34,122 nt of DNA from a bacterium endosymbiont of Escarpia laminata (lineage in GTDB: Bacteria > Pseudomonadota > Gammaproteobacteria > Chromatiales > Chromatiaceae): positions 1-34,122 of the forward strand of contig QGON01000042.1 of assembly GCA_003660235.1 (NCBI GenBank), in the 5' to 3' direction. Of the stretch, positions 8,614 to 17,287 are shown piece after piece. Below the pieces are notes generated by a model. It saw nothing but the letters and a program-made list of their open reading frames with translations. It was not told the DNA's origin and did not search any database. A program made the translations under genes and the position numbers. Each line of letters opens with the position of its first letter. Position 1 is the stretch's first letter.

Positions 8614-9337
8614 GATCGTCGAGGTTCTGCGCCGTTCAGAACAAGGTGCGACACGGCCTTTTATCTGCCGTGGGGATGATGGAGAGATCTATTTTGTCAA
8701 AGGGTTGGATGCTGGTCGCCGCAGCCAGATTTGCGAGTGGATAGCGGGCCGGCTCGCCGTGCTTATGGGCTTGCCGGTTGCCCCCTTTGCCTTTGTCGAG
8801 GTTCCGGGTGAATTGCTGGAACTGGAAGGGACGCTGGATTTGACGGGATTGGGTGCTGGTCTGGCCTTTGGATCTATGGAGCGCCGAGTCAATGAGTTGA
8901 CGATTTCAGTCATTGATCAGATTCCGGATGCTTTGCAACAGGATGTGCTGATCTTTGACTGGTGGGTGCGTAATGCGGATCGATGCTTGAGTGAGCATGG
9001 AGGCAATCCAAACCTGTTCTGGGATCCGGGTAGGGCTGAGTTGGTGGTTATTGATCACAATCAAGCCTTTGATTTAAATGAGAAACGCCAAACATTTTCT
9101 GATTACCATGTATTCAGAGATCAGATCTGGCAACTTTCCGAAGATTTTTTTCGGCGCGATGAATACAATGAGAGGCTTGTTGCAGCCCTACAGCATTGGC
9201 CTGAGATTCTTGCAGAAATTCCAGAAACCTGGTGGTTTGCCGATACGGAAATGACGGTTCCTGTAGATTTTGATGCTGATTTGGCATATTCGTTACTTAA
9301 GGGCTTTGAACGCGACGACTTCTGGATCTGGACATGA
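8603..9337 (+). CDS. HipA-like (HipA_2-type) Ser/Thr kinase
   Basis: This 244-residue protein resembles the compact HipA-like kinases rather than full-length HipA (about 440 aa). Visible elements are a nucleotide-binding lysine in YFVKG (Lys33), the catalytic stretch WVRNADR (Asp126) followed by GGNPNLFW (Asn135/Asn137), and a DFG-like metal-binding Asp in VVIDHNQAF (Asp151). The start at 8603 is chosen over an upstream in-frame ATG at 8549 because AGGAG lies 9 bases before it (8589-8593) and it gives only an 11-base overlap with the preceding gene. Full HipA phosphorylates glutamyl-tRNA synthetase and causes growth arrest; the substrate of this short form is not known to me. No HipB-like antitoxin repressor is encoded beside it. 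Its stop overlaps the next start (ATGA). Confidence 0.85.
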   Translation: MTVEIVEVLRRSEQGATRPFICRGDDGEIYFVKGLDAGRRSQICEWIAGRLAVLMGLPVAPFAFVEVPGELLELEGTLDLTGLGAGLAFGSMERRVNELTISVIDQIPDALQQDVLIFDWWVRNADRCLSEHGGNPNLFWDPGRAELVVIDHNQAFDLNEKRQTFSDYHVFRDQIWQLSEDFFRRDEYNERLVAALQHWPEILAEIPETWWFADTEMTVPVDFDADLAYSLLKGFERDDFWIWT

Positions 9338-10182
9338 AAAAGACAGCCTGCCAATACGCAATCGTGCGCTTCACCCCGTTCATCGAGACAGGGGAGTTCG
9401 CTAATGTGGGCATCATTATGATGGCCCCCAATGCGCGATATTTTGGTTTCAAGTTGCTGACCAAGCGCCATGGCCGCATTACAAAGTTCTTTGAGGAAAT
9501 GGATGCCAAGGTGTTTCGTTCTACCATGTATGCCCTGAAAGAAGAGCTGGAACGAGTACATGTTGTGTTGAAATCGCATGGTTTTGATCGGCGGTATAAG
9601 ACCAATGATGTCGAATTCGCCAAGGGATTGTTTGCCGAGGTAGTGCGCCCACGCGAGACCATTCTCCGCTTTAGCGAACCGCGCGCGGTACTAACCGATG
9701 ACCCCAAAGAAACCCTTAAAGAGTTATTTGCCTATTACGTTGAACGTGATTTCGTCACCAAGGAATATAGGGAGACAGTGCTTGAAAAAGGGATGCGTCG
9801 TTTGCTGCTCAAAGAACAGCTTGGAGAACGGTTCACGCGTGAACGGATAGGGGATGATGAGTATAAGGTGCTTTTTCCCTTTGTCGAGATGCACGAAAAG
9901 GTTCCTGCAAGGATCATCAAACCACTGAATTTGGGGCAAGACGACTCCAGCAAAATTATTGAACATGGTGGGAAATGGGAATTCCGCATGCGTGAATTAC
10001 GCAAGCGCCACATGTTGCCCGATAAGGTGCTATTTGCCGTAGATGGACCGGGCGATGAGGGTCGCAGAGGGAGTGCTTACCGGGAAGTGGTGGATATGCT
10101 TACTGATACAGGTGTGGCTGTCCTGCCTTATGAGAATCAAGAGCAGATCCTTGATTTTGCGTTGGATCGTCTATCGCTGTAA
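9334..10182 (+). CDS. DUF3037-type protein, partner of the HipA-like kinase
   Basis: This 282-residue protein begins KKTACQYAIVRFTPFIETGEFANVGIIM, the pattern of the DUF3037 family, whose genes often sit directly beside compact HipA-like kinase genes. The family's function is unknown to me. The N-terminal third is strand-rich; the middle contains a charged helical stretch (FVTKEYRETVLEKGMRRLLLKEQ). No nuclease or membrane motif is obvious. Its ATG overlaps the kinase stop by four bases, so the two are probably translated in fixed ratio, which fits a complex or a toxin and its neutraliser. That pairing is inference from layout. A GC-rich hairpin (10196-10214) follows. Confidence 0.82.
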   Translation: MKKTACQYAIVRFTPFIETGEFANVGIIMMAPNARYFGFKLLTKRHGRITKFFEEMDAKVFRSTMYALKEELERVHVVLKSHGFDRRYKTNDVEFAKGLFAEVVRPRETILRFSEPRAVLTDDPKETLKELFAYYVERDFVTKEYRETVLEKGMRRLLLKEQLGERFTRERIGDDEYKVLFPFVEMHEKVPARIIKPLNLGQDDSSKIIEHGGKWEFRMRELRKRHMLPDKVLFAVDGPGDEGRRGSAYREVVDMLTDTGVAVLPYENQEQILDFALDRLSL

Positions 10183-10195
10183 GTTTTTCTGAATC

Positions 10196-10214
10196 AGGGC
10201 GCAAGGGGCGCCCT
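10196..10214. terminator. Hairpin between the cassette and the convergent integrase gene
   Basis: AGGGCGC (10196-10202) pairs with GCGCCCT (10208-10214) across a 5-base loop. It lies 14 bases past the DUF3037 stop and between two convergent genes, where a bidirectional terminator is expected. A proper T-tract is lacking on either strand, so efficiency is doubtful. Confidence 0.5.
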
Positions 10215-10243
10215 TGATAGTAGTCTCCAATTGGAGTCTGCAC

Positions 10244-11473
10244 TTATGAGACTTCGCTTCGTATGGGTACTACTGTAGCACCATTTTCTGCAGCCTCGAC
10301 AAACGCCCCCCACCAATCCATCATTTTGCGCCGGTCCTGCAGGTATTCGGCCCTGTTATAGGCAGCCCGAACTCTATTCCGCTCGATATGCGCCAATTGG
10401 CGTTCAATCACATCTGGCTTGAATCCGGTCTCGTTGAGTATGGTTGAGGCTGTGGAGCGAAACCCATGGGGTGTTGCCTTGCCCTGATAACCCATGCGTT
10501 TCATCGCATAGCTGAGGGCGTTTTCAGACATAGGAGCTCTACGGCTTCGATCACTGGGGAAGAGGTAATCAGAATTACCCACCAGCAGCTTGAGTCGTTC
10601 AAGAATGGATTCAGCCTGTGATGATAGTGGGACGATGTGCTCTGCCCTCATCTTCATGCGTTCTGCTGGGATTCGCCACTCTCTACGTTCAAAGTCGATT
10701 TCCGACCATCTTCCACCACGTAATTCACCCGGACGGACAAGGGTGAGTATCAGCAGCTTGAGGGCTAGTCGGGTCAGCTCCTTGATCTGCTGAAATTCAT
10801 CTAATTCCTGCAGAAATGGACCAAGGTCTTCGCGACTTAGGGCGGGACGGTGCCGTACTCGCTCGGATTTCACAACCCCGATTAGGTCTGCCGCTGGATT
10901 GATGGCCGCTCGACCTGTTTGTATGGCATAGCGATAGATCTCGGAGACCCTGGCTCTTTGGCGTTTAGCAACATCCAGAGCGCCACGACTCTCGATCTTG
11001 CGAATCGTCATCAGCACATCAGCGGGGGTGATCTCGGCTACTGGGCGCTGACCGAGATCAGGGAAGAGGTCTCGTTTCATCCAGTTGAGAATGCGCTCGG
11101 CGTGTGCCGGTTCCCAGTCCCCCTTTCGCTGTTGGTGCCATTCCAATGCCAGGATTTCAAAGGAGTTGGATGCAGCCTGCTGTTTTTCAGCCTTCTTACG
11201 CTTTCGCTCTAGGGAGGGGTCTTTGCCATCGCGAAGCTGTTGCCTGGCTGCTTCTCGTAGTCTTCTTGCCTCAGCAATGGTGATTTCTGGGTAGACACCC
11301 AGGGCAAGATGTTTCTGCTTGTCAAGATAGCGGTAGGCCATGCGCCAGTATTTACTGCCGCTGGGTTCAACCTGGAGGAACAGTCCCTTGCCGTCGGATA
11401 CGCGAAAGGTCTTTTGACCGGGTTTGAGCCGCCTGACCATGAGATCGGTCAGCTTGTTGGTTTCCCTTGCCAT
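10244..11473 (-). CDS. int: Tyrosine recombinase (P4-like integrase) of the island
   Basis: This 409-residue protein integrates and excises the element at a tRNA gene. The N-terminus (LTDLMVRRLKPGQKTFRVSDGKGLFL) is the arm-binding domain typical of P4/prophage CP4-type integrases. The catalytic set is complete: Arg247 (TLVRPGE), Lys274, His336 and Arg339 (HGFR), His362 (LAH) and the nucleophile Tyr372 (AAYNR). The gene reads away from the tRNA-Leu gene, whose 3' end is 171 bases upstream of its start. The intervening sequence carries repeated CCAACAAAA and ATAGGAT motifs that could be arm-type binding sites. No excisionase gene is evident in this window. The enzyme looks intact. Confidence 0.96.
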   Translation of the reverse strand: MARETNKLTDLMVRRLKPGQKTFRVSDGKGLFLQVEPSGSKYWRMAYRYLDKQKHLALGVYPEITIAEARRLREAARQQLRDGKDPSLERKRKKAEKQQAASNSFEILALEWHQQRKGDWEPAHAERILNWMKRDLFPDLGQRPVAEITPADVLMTIRKIESRGALDVAKRQRARVSEIYRYAIQTGRAAINPAADLIGVVKSERVRHRPALSREDLGPFLQELDEFQQIKELTRLALKLLILTLVRPGELRGGRWSEIDFERREWRIPAERMKMRAEHIVPLSSQAESILERLKLLVGNSDYLFPSDRSRRAPMSENALSYAMKRMGYQGKATPHGFRSTASTILNETGFKPDVIERQLAHIERNRVRAAYNRAEYLQDRRKMMDWWGAFVEAAENGATVVPIRSEVS

Positions 11474-11577
11474 CTGAATTCTCGATGTGATTTAGGAATA
11501 TGCCAACAAAAGTACCAACAAAAAGTGTTGGATTCAATAGGATTTGATAGGATCTGGATGGACTAGAATTACAAAGA
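11474..11577. promoter_or_regulatory. Possible integrase arm-binding sites
   Basis: Upstream of int the sequence has two CCAACAAAA direct repeats (within about 11501-11523) and repeated ATAGGAT blocks (within about 11537-11552), followed by GGATGGACTAG. Short direct repeats between an integrase gene and its tRNA target commonly bind the integrase N-terminal domain. The assignment is by position and pattern only. Confidence 0.4.
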
Positions 11578-11619
11578 AAAAGCCGCAAGTCATTGATATC
11601 AATGAGTCTTGCGGCTTTT
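11578..11619 (-). terminator. Rho-independent terminator of tRNA-Leu
   Basis: AAAAGCCGCAAG at the left pairs with CTTGCGGCTTTT at 11608-11619; the inner sequence CATTGATATCAATG is itself palindromic and extends the stem. Read on the minus strand it lies 25 bases past the tRNA 3' end and finishes in TTTTTCTTTG, a good U-tract. It stops tRNA transcription before the island's integrase promoter region. Confidence 0.85.
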
Positions 11620-11643
11620 GCTGGACTTTCTTGGACAAGAATC

Positions 11644-11730
11644 TGGTACCGAGGGACGGACTCGAACCGTCAAGGCCGCGAAGCCGGGGGATTTTGAATC
11701 CCCTGTGTCTACCAATTCCACCACCCCGGC
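11644..11730 (-). tRNA. tRNA-Leu (anticodon CAA)
   Basis: The minus strand gives an 87-nt class II tRNA with a long variable arm. The acceptor stem is GCCGGGG with CCTCGGT plus an encoded ACCA end. The D arm contains TGGTGGAATTGGTAGACAC. The anticodon stem-loop GGGGA-TTCAAAA-TCCCC places CAA at positions 34-36, reading UUG codons. The variable arm is CGGCTTCGCGGCC and the T loop is GTTCGAGTC. This isoacceptor (leuX in E. coli) is a known hot spot for genomic islands, and the adjacent integrase shows it is used here too. Confidence 0.96.
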
Positions 11731-11744
11731 GCTGGAAGCCGGTA

Positions 11745-11750
11745 AGTATA
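11745..11750 (-). promoter_or_regulatory. -10 box of the tRNA-Leu promoter
   Basis: On the minus strand TATACT at 11750-11745 lies 14 bases before the mature tRNA 5' end, the right distance for a start near 11738. A -35 box is weak: TCTTCC at 17-bp spacing or TTCCAA at 15. The 64-base gap to the upstream GGDEF-EAL gene on the same strand also permits read-through from that gene. Confidence 0.5.
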
Positions 11751-11794
11751 CATGATTTTCTCGGATTGGAAGATCCTGATTTGGAGGATATTGA

Positions 11795-14005
11795 TCAAGC
11801 TTCTGGTGGAGATGGTTTGCCAAAAAGATAGCCCTGACCGAAGACGAAGCCCAAGCCCGCAAGTTTTTGCGACATCTCCTCGGTTTCGATACCTTCCGCC
11901 ACGAGTTGGTGTCCGGATTCAGTAATCATCTGTACCAGATGACGGATGATGCGGGTTTGCGCTTCGTTGTCCACATTCCGGGTTAGCGAGATGTCGAATT
12001 TCACGATATCCACCGGCATTGTGGCCAGGTAGCGCAATGAGGAGTAGCCGCTGCCAAAGTCATCGAGCGCGATCTGGTATCCCATCTGTCTGAGTGCGGT
12101 CAGGTTTTTTGTCGCTGTCTTTAGCTGTGTGATCAAGGCCGTCTCGGTTATCTCAATCACAAGCTTATGTGTCTTTAAATAGGGTAGAAAGTCTTTGAGC
12201 CACTCGGTCAGGTATTGGTTGATGGCAGTCGGTGCCGAAATGTTTACGGATATGCCGGTTCCAGCGGGAATCCGGTTGTTGTCCAAATCCTCCAGAACGC
12301 GATTGATTACCGCCCGGTCGAGGTCGGTTTCCAGTCGACGCGCCTCAACCAGAGGAAAGATGTGCGAAGGAAGTATCCATCTTTTACCATGAGAAATTCT
12401 CAGTAGCGCCTCATAATACTGAATGGTGCCATCCTGGAGTTTGACGATGGGTTGATAGAACATCTTCAAACCAGTGCCATGGGTTACTGCGTCGTAAACA
12501 GCATTGTGAGTCAGGTTTGAGAAAAGCCCGCTGGACTCCTCTGCCATTTCGGGTGAAAAAACCGCGATATGGGATGTGGCGGGACGCTTGGCAGTGTACA
12601 TGGCAATATCGGCCTGCCACTGTAGCGATGTCAAGGGTGAATCCTCCTCTGTTTCACTATCGGTGAGGGCCAGGCCGACGCTGATTCTCACAGGCTCTTT
12701 GATGCCGAAGTCATGGAAAGGATAGTCGGCAATCGCCTCCTCACAGCGCTCAGCAATACGCATTGCGATGGCAGGTGTGCAGTCGAAAAGGATGGTTGCG
12801 AATTCGTCACCTCCAAGGCGGAACAGATACTCTCTTTTCCGCAACACTTTTTGTATGGAGTGGCTGATCGCGATAAGCACCTCATCCCCGACCTGATGTC
12901 CATAAGTGTCGTTGATGGCCTTGAAGTGATTGACATCAAACAGGGCCAGACAGATGGGGTTGCGGCGGATATCGAAGAGGTTGTTCACCTCTTTCCAGTA
13001 TTCGTCAAAAGCCCGCCTGTTTTTGACACCGGTCAGAGGGTCGTGAAGAGCGAGGCTCCAGAGCTTCCTGTTTTTTTCATCCAGACTGGTATTCAGACTG
13101 TTAAGTTGGTTGTGATAGTCATTCAGGGAAAGTCTGACTTTATCCAGTTCCTTAATGGGCAGGCATTCACCCAGGTTTTCAGCAATTTTTTCGGCGGAGT
13201 GCAGTTTGAGAAAATCGAGATGACGAGAGAGTTGACGAATTGATTTTCCGGTAAACCAGACACTTTGCGGGAAGATCAGGAGCGTTAGAATTACGCTGAC
13301 AACGATGAGATAACCCACCGCTTGTATCATGATATTTTTCAACTCTTTAGCGTATGGATCACTGCGCAATGTGTACTTGATATGCCTTATTAGTTCTGCA
13401 ACCGGGAGAAAATCGTGGCCTGTCGATGTAAATTTCAATGTTTGTGGGTCTATTTGACTAAAGCGTCTTTGACTATAAAAGCCGGTTAGAAAATTGCTTA
13501 ATGTGGCGACATAACCGATTGTCTCCAGGTTTTTCAGGTCACGGACAGGTTCAACGATAAATATTTCGGGTTTCCCTGCCTCGATTCGGAAAAAGGGTTC
13601 AATGTGCTCGATATTTATGGCTGCCGGTAATTTCGAGGTGTCCAGTTTTCCCAATACTTTTCCATCGCTGTTGTAGATCGAGGCGTCAAGTACATACTCC
13701 GGCAAAATACCTGTGTTATGTATACGGCGCTCATGCCAATCACTATAAAATCCGGGGTCCAGTAACTGCTGCCTAACCTCAAGCCGTTCGGCCAAATCGA
13801 CTGTGTGCTTCTGTATGTCAGCTGTAGCGGAAACGATAGCCTGCTCGATCTCTTTTTCTGCAATGGTGATACTGCTGTCATGAAATTCAGCTTCCATTTG
13901 CTGAATATTCAGGTAGGTCAGCCACCCAACGAAGCTGAGTGACACAAATGCGATAACGATATAGATCGTTGCATATGTGTTGATGGAAATGACTCTGTTT
14001 GACAT
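11795..14005 (-). CDS. Membrane-anchored GGDEF-EAL cyclic-di-GMP protein
   Basis: This 736-residue protein makes and/or breaks down cyclic-di-GMP, the second messenger that switches cells between motile and attached life. Membrane helices at about 11-33 and 226-247 enclose a periplasmic sensor region of about 190 residues. A short linker helix leads to the GGDEF domain (LHDPLTGVKNR at about 320-330, active site RLGGDEF at 396-402). The EAL domain follows with YEALLR (EAL at 532-534), DDFGSGYSS (648-656), VKFD (Lys669) and VAEGIE (Glu704). Both active sites look complete. The usual RxxD inhibitory site before GGDEF is absent (REYL), so product feedback through it is not expected. The periplasmic ligand is unknown. 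It lies just outside the island, next to tRNA-Leu. Confidence 0.93.
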   Translation of the reverse strand: MSNRVISINTYATIYIVIAFVSLSFVGWLTYLNIQQMEAEFHDSSITIAEKEIEQAIVSATADIQKHTVDLAERLEVRQQLLDPGFYSDWHERRIHNTGILPEYVLDASIYNSDGKVLGKLDTSKLPAAINIEHIEPFFRIEAGKPEIFIVEPVRDLKNLETIGYVATLSNFLTGFYSQRRFSQIDPQTLKFTSTGHDFLPVAELIRHIKYTLRSDPYAKELKNIMIQAVGYLIVVSVILTLLIFPQSVWFTGKSIRQLSRHLDFLKLHSAEKIAENLGECLPIKELDKVRLSLNDYHNQLNSLNTSLDEKNRKLWSLALHDPLTGVKNRRAFDEYWKEVNNLFDIRRNPICLALFDVNHFKAINDTYGHQVGDEVLIAISHSIQKVLRKREYLFRLGGDEFATILFDCTPAIAMRIAERCEEAIADYPFHDFGIKEPVRISVGLALTDSETEEDSPLTSLQWQADIAMYTAKRPATSHIAVFSPEMAEESSGLFSNLTHNAVYDAVTHGTGLKMFYQPIVKLQDGTIQYYEALLRISHGKRWILPSHIFPLVEARRLETDLDRAVINRVLEDLDNNRIPAGTGISVNISAPTAINQYLTEWLKDFLPYLKTHKLVIEITETALITQLKTATKNLTALRQMGYQIALDDFGSGYSSLRYLATMPVDIVKFDISLTRNVDNEAQTRIIRHLVQMITESGHQLVAEGIETEEMSQKLAGLGFVFGQGYLFGKPSPPEA

Positions 14006-14303
14006 TTGGGTCCGAATTATTTCAGTAGCTTCAGCCAGATCAAATTTGCGTTGGTGGCCGAAAAAGGGGTTTGCCTTCTTCGTTTCTATACTATCTGGCT
14101 TAGTTTGCCTAAGTTTAGCCAGCCATGCGAATCGTTTCGCTTAGAGACTCTATTTGATCTAAGGATAGTCGATACCGGAGTCTGTACCTTGACGTGCACC
14201 TCGTTTGAGAAACGCCTGAGTTGCTGAGAGATGACTGCGATTCCCGGCGGCAGGCATTTTGCTGGATGTTGTGGCAGCCAGGGCCATGATATTATCCGCC
14301 CGC
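14006..14303. other. Divergent intergenic region between the GGDEF-EAL gene and queA
   Basis: This 298-base gap must hold promoters for both neighbours. A CTGGCT...AGCCAG hairpin with inner TTAG/CTAA lies at about 14094-14122. I could not assign a convincing -35/-10 pair. No open frame here has protein-like features. Confidence 0.45.
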
Positions 14304-15344
14304 ATGAAACTATCCGATTTTTCCTACGATCTTCCTCCGGAGCTGATTGCCCAATTCCCTGAAAAAGAGCGGCGGGGCAGTCGCCTGCTCACCCTGGACG
14401 GTGCCAGCGGTGAGTTGAATGACCAGCATTTTACAGATCTACCACAGTTGCTGCGAAAGGGGGATCTTCTGGTGTTCAATGATACCCGTGTGATGCAGGC
14501 CCGGCTCCACGGCTTTAAACAGAGTGGCGGGAAAGTCGAGTTGCTTATCGAGCGGGTGCTCGCGCCGGGCCGGGCGCTGGCCCATGTGCGTGCCAGCAAA
14601 TCCCCTAAGACAGGCAGCCACCTCTATCTTGGGGAGCGGAAAAGAGAGGTGGAGGTGGTTGGGCGTCAGGAGAGTCTGTTTGAGATAGATTTGCAGGAGG
14701 GTGATTTCTTTCAGTTGATGGAGGAGCAGGGGCATATGCCCCTGCCGCCCTACATCGATCGTCTGGATGAATCTTCGGACAGGGAGCGGTATCAAACCGT
14801 TTATGCCCGCCGTCCCGGTGCCGTTGCCGCCCCCACGGCAGGACTCCATTTTGATCTTGAGATGCTGGATGAGCTGGGAGAAAGAGGGGTGAAAAGTGCA
14901 CAGGTCACCCTGCATGTCGGTGCCGGAACATTCCAGCCGGTGCGAGTGGACAATCTGGACGAGCACATAATGCACAGTGAGTATGTGGAAGTGGATGAAT
15001 CTGTATGCCAAAAGGTGCGGGAGACGCGTGCCAACGGTGGACGGGTGGTGGCTGTGGGCACCACCAGTGTGCGCAGCCTTGAAGCTGCCTCTGCATCGGG
15101 GGAGATAGCTCCCTTTAGCGGCGATACAAGGCTCTTTATCCGTCCCGGTTACCATTTTCGCAGCGTCGATGGGATGCTCACCAATTTTCACCTTCCGGAA
15201 TCGACCCTGCTGATGCTGGTTTCCGCTTTCTCAGGTTATGATCACGTGATGGCGGCCTATCGCCATGCAGTCTCCAGACGCTACCGCTTCTTCAGCTATG
15301 GGGATGCGATGTTTCTCACGCCGTCGCTCATGCAGCAGGCATAA
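14304..15344 (+). CDS. queA: S-adenosylmethionine:tRNA ribosyltransferase-isomerase QueA
   Basis: QueA transfers and rearranges the ribose of SAM onto 7-aminomethyl-7-deazaguanine in the tRNA wobble position, giving epoxyqueuosine. The 346-residue protein starts [19 protein letters not shown], matching the family N-terminus; an upstream in-frame start at 14259 is rejected because it would add 15 residues not found in the family. Family blocks seen include [47 protein letters not shown] and [17 protein letters not shown]. The length is close to the E. coli enzyme (356). tgt, which acts one step earlier, follows after 299 bases. The gap holds a minus-strand terminator, so the two genes may not be a simple operon. 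Confidence 0.97.
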   Translation: MKLSDFSYDLPPELIAQFPEKERRGSRLLTLDGASGELNDQHFTDLPQLLRKGDLLVFNDTRVMQARLHGFKQSGGKVELLIERVLAPGRALAHVRASKSPKTGSHLYLGERKREVEVVGRQESLFEIDLQEGDFFQLMEEQGHMPLPPYIDRLDESSDRERYQTVYARRPGAVAAPTAGLHFDLEMLDELGERGVKSAQVTLHVGAGTFQPVRVDNLDEHIMHSEYVEVDESVCQKVRETRANGGRVVAVGTTSVRSLEAASASGEIAPFSGDTRLFIRPGYHFRSVDGMLTNFHLPESTLLMLVSAFSGYDHVMAAYRHAVSRRYRFFSYGDAMFLTPSLMQQA

Positions 15345-15369
15345 CCCTGTGATTACAGTGGCTTTCTGG

Positions 15370-15402
15370 CAAAAAAAAAGCGCGACAGGGTGCCGCGCTT
15401 AA
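15370..15402 (-). terminator. Minus-strand intrinsic terminator between queA and tgt
   Basis: AAGCGCG (15378-15384) and CGCGCTT (about 15394-15400) form a 7-bp GC-rich stem. Read on the minus strand the stem is followed by nine T residues (15379-15371), a strong U-tract. On the plus strand it is followed by TTAAAAG only, so it would be weak for queA. No protein gene on the minus strand leads into it. Confidence 0.75.
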
Positions 15403-15454
15403 AAGTTCCACCAAAGGAGGATGGAGGAATGTGTCAAACTGTAAGATTTAGCAC
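15370..15454 (-). ncRNA. Candidate small RNA of about 84 nt with two CCTCC motifs
   Basis: On the minus strand a perfect -35 TTGACA (15489-15484), a 17-bp spacer and a -10-like GAAAAT (15466-15461) precede a predicted start near 15454. The transcript would run through CCTCCATCCTCC, an anti-Shine-Dalgarno-like stretch, and end at the U-tract terminator at 15371. The motif resembles the exposed CUCCUCC loops of some bacterial riboregulators that pair with ribosome binding sites. No coding frame explains the promoter and terminator. This is prediction from sequence signals alone. Confidence 0.45.
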
Positions 15455-15460
15455 ATGATC

Positions 15461-15489
15461 ATTTTCTAATATACCGGGTGGCATGTCAA
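15461..15489 (-). promoter_or_regulatory. Predicted promoter of the minus-strand RNA
   Basis: TTGACA (six of six) and GAAAAT (four of six) with 17-bp spacing, reading toward queA. An alternative -10, TATATT, lies too close to the -35 box to be used with it. Confidence 0.45.
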
Positions 15490-15637
15490 GTCTTATTAGG
15501 GTTAACCCTCGCTTTTCTGGTGCCGAATATCACACAGGGCTGCGATCAATGTGGAAATCCGCCAGGATCACACTCGTTACTTATTGAAATAAAAAGATTT
15601 TCACAATTTTTTTGCTTGGAACCCAACTGATTATTAA

Positions 15638-16744
<1,107 letters not shown>

Positions 16745-16880
16745 GAGGCGCTGACCTGCCGCGCAAAAACCACTGCCTGTATCTTGCGGTCTTCTGTGGC
16801 ATAATCCGCGGCTGGTTTTGGCTGTCGGGTAGGTTCCGGCGCCGTTTGGATTTTGATCTCTCGAAAATCGGGTACAGATT

Positions 16881-17207
16881 ATGAGCTTTTTTATTTCCGA
16901 TGCCTTTGCTGAAGGGGCCGTCGTCTCGCCGGATACCTGGACCGGACTGTTGCCGCTGGTACTGTTTGGTGTTGTCCTCTACTTTTTGATGATTCGCCCC
17001 CAGGTGAAACGTCAGAAAGAGCACAAGAAGATGGTCGAGACACTGGGTAAAGGTGATGAGGTGGCCACCGCCGGTGGCATCGTCGGCAAAATCACCAATA
17101 TGGGTGACAATTTCATCACGGTGGAGATTGCCGAGGGCGTAGAGGTAAAATTCCGCCGCCAGGCAGTGGAATCCGTGATGCCCAAAGGGTCACTGAAGGA
17201 CCTGTAA
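16881..17207 (+). CDS. yajC: Sec translocon accessory protein YajC
   Basis: YajC is a small inner-membrane protein that forms a complex with SecD and SecF at the SecYEG protein channel. The 108-residue protein has a short periplasmic start, one membrane helix at about 20-38 (WTGLLPLVLFGVVLYFLMI), then the family motif RPQVKRQKEHKKM and a cytoplasmic strand-rich domain with GDEVATAGGIVGKI. Length and layout match the family. It lies 136 bases after tgt and 80 before secD, and all are probably transcribed together. Confidence 0.96.
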   Translation: MSFFISDAFAEGAVVSPDTWTGLLPLVLFGVVLYFLMIRPQVKRQKEHKKMVETLGKGDEVATAGGIVGKITNMGDNFITVEIAEGVEVKFRRQAVESVMPKGSLKDL

Positions 17208-17287
17208 ACGTCCCCATGGCCGGTTGTAATCAATAAATATAATCAAAACCGAGCCAGCCTGGTTGGCACAACAGTAAGAAAAACACG

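Larger units (their letters stand above)
1..11643. mobile_element. Right-hand part of a tRNA-Leu integrated genomic island
   Basis: A complete tyrosine integrase adjoins the 3' end of tRNA-Leu(CAA). From there leftward all genes are accessory (transposase, restriction-modification, kinase cassette), while genes to the right are conserved chromosome. The left boundary, where a copy of the tRNA 3' end would be expected, is not in the window: I find no second copy of the tRNA 3' sequence. The element's full size is therefore unknown. Confidence 0.75.

Noticed and set aside
10196-10214. Calling this hairpin a strong rho-independent terminator.
   Set aside because: Neither strand has a T-tract after the stem; it is listed at moderate confidence only.
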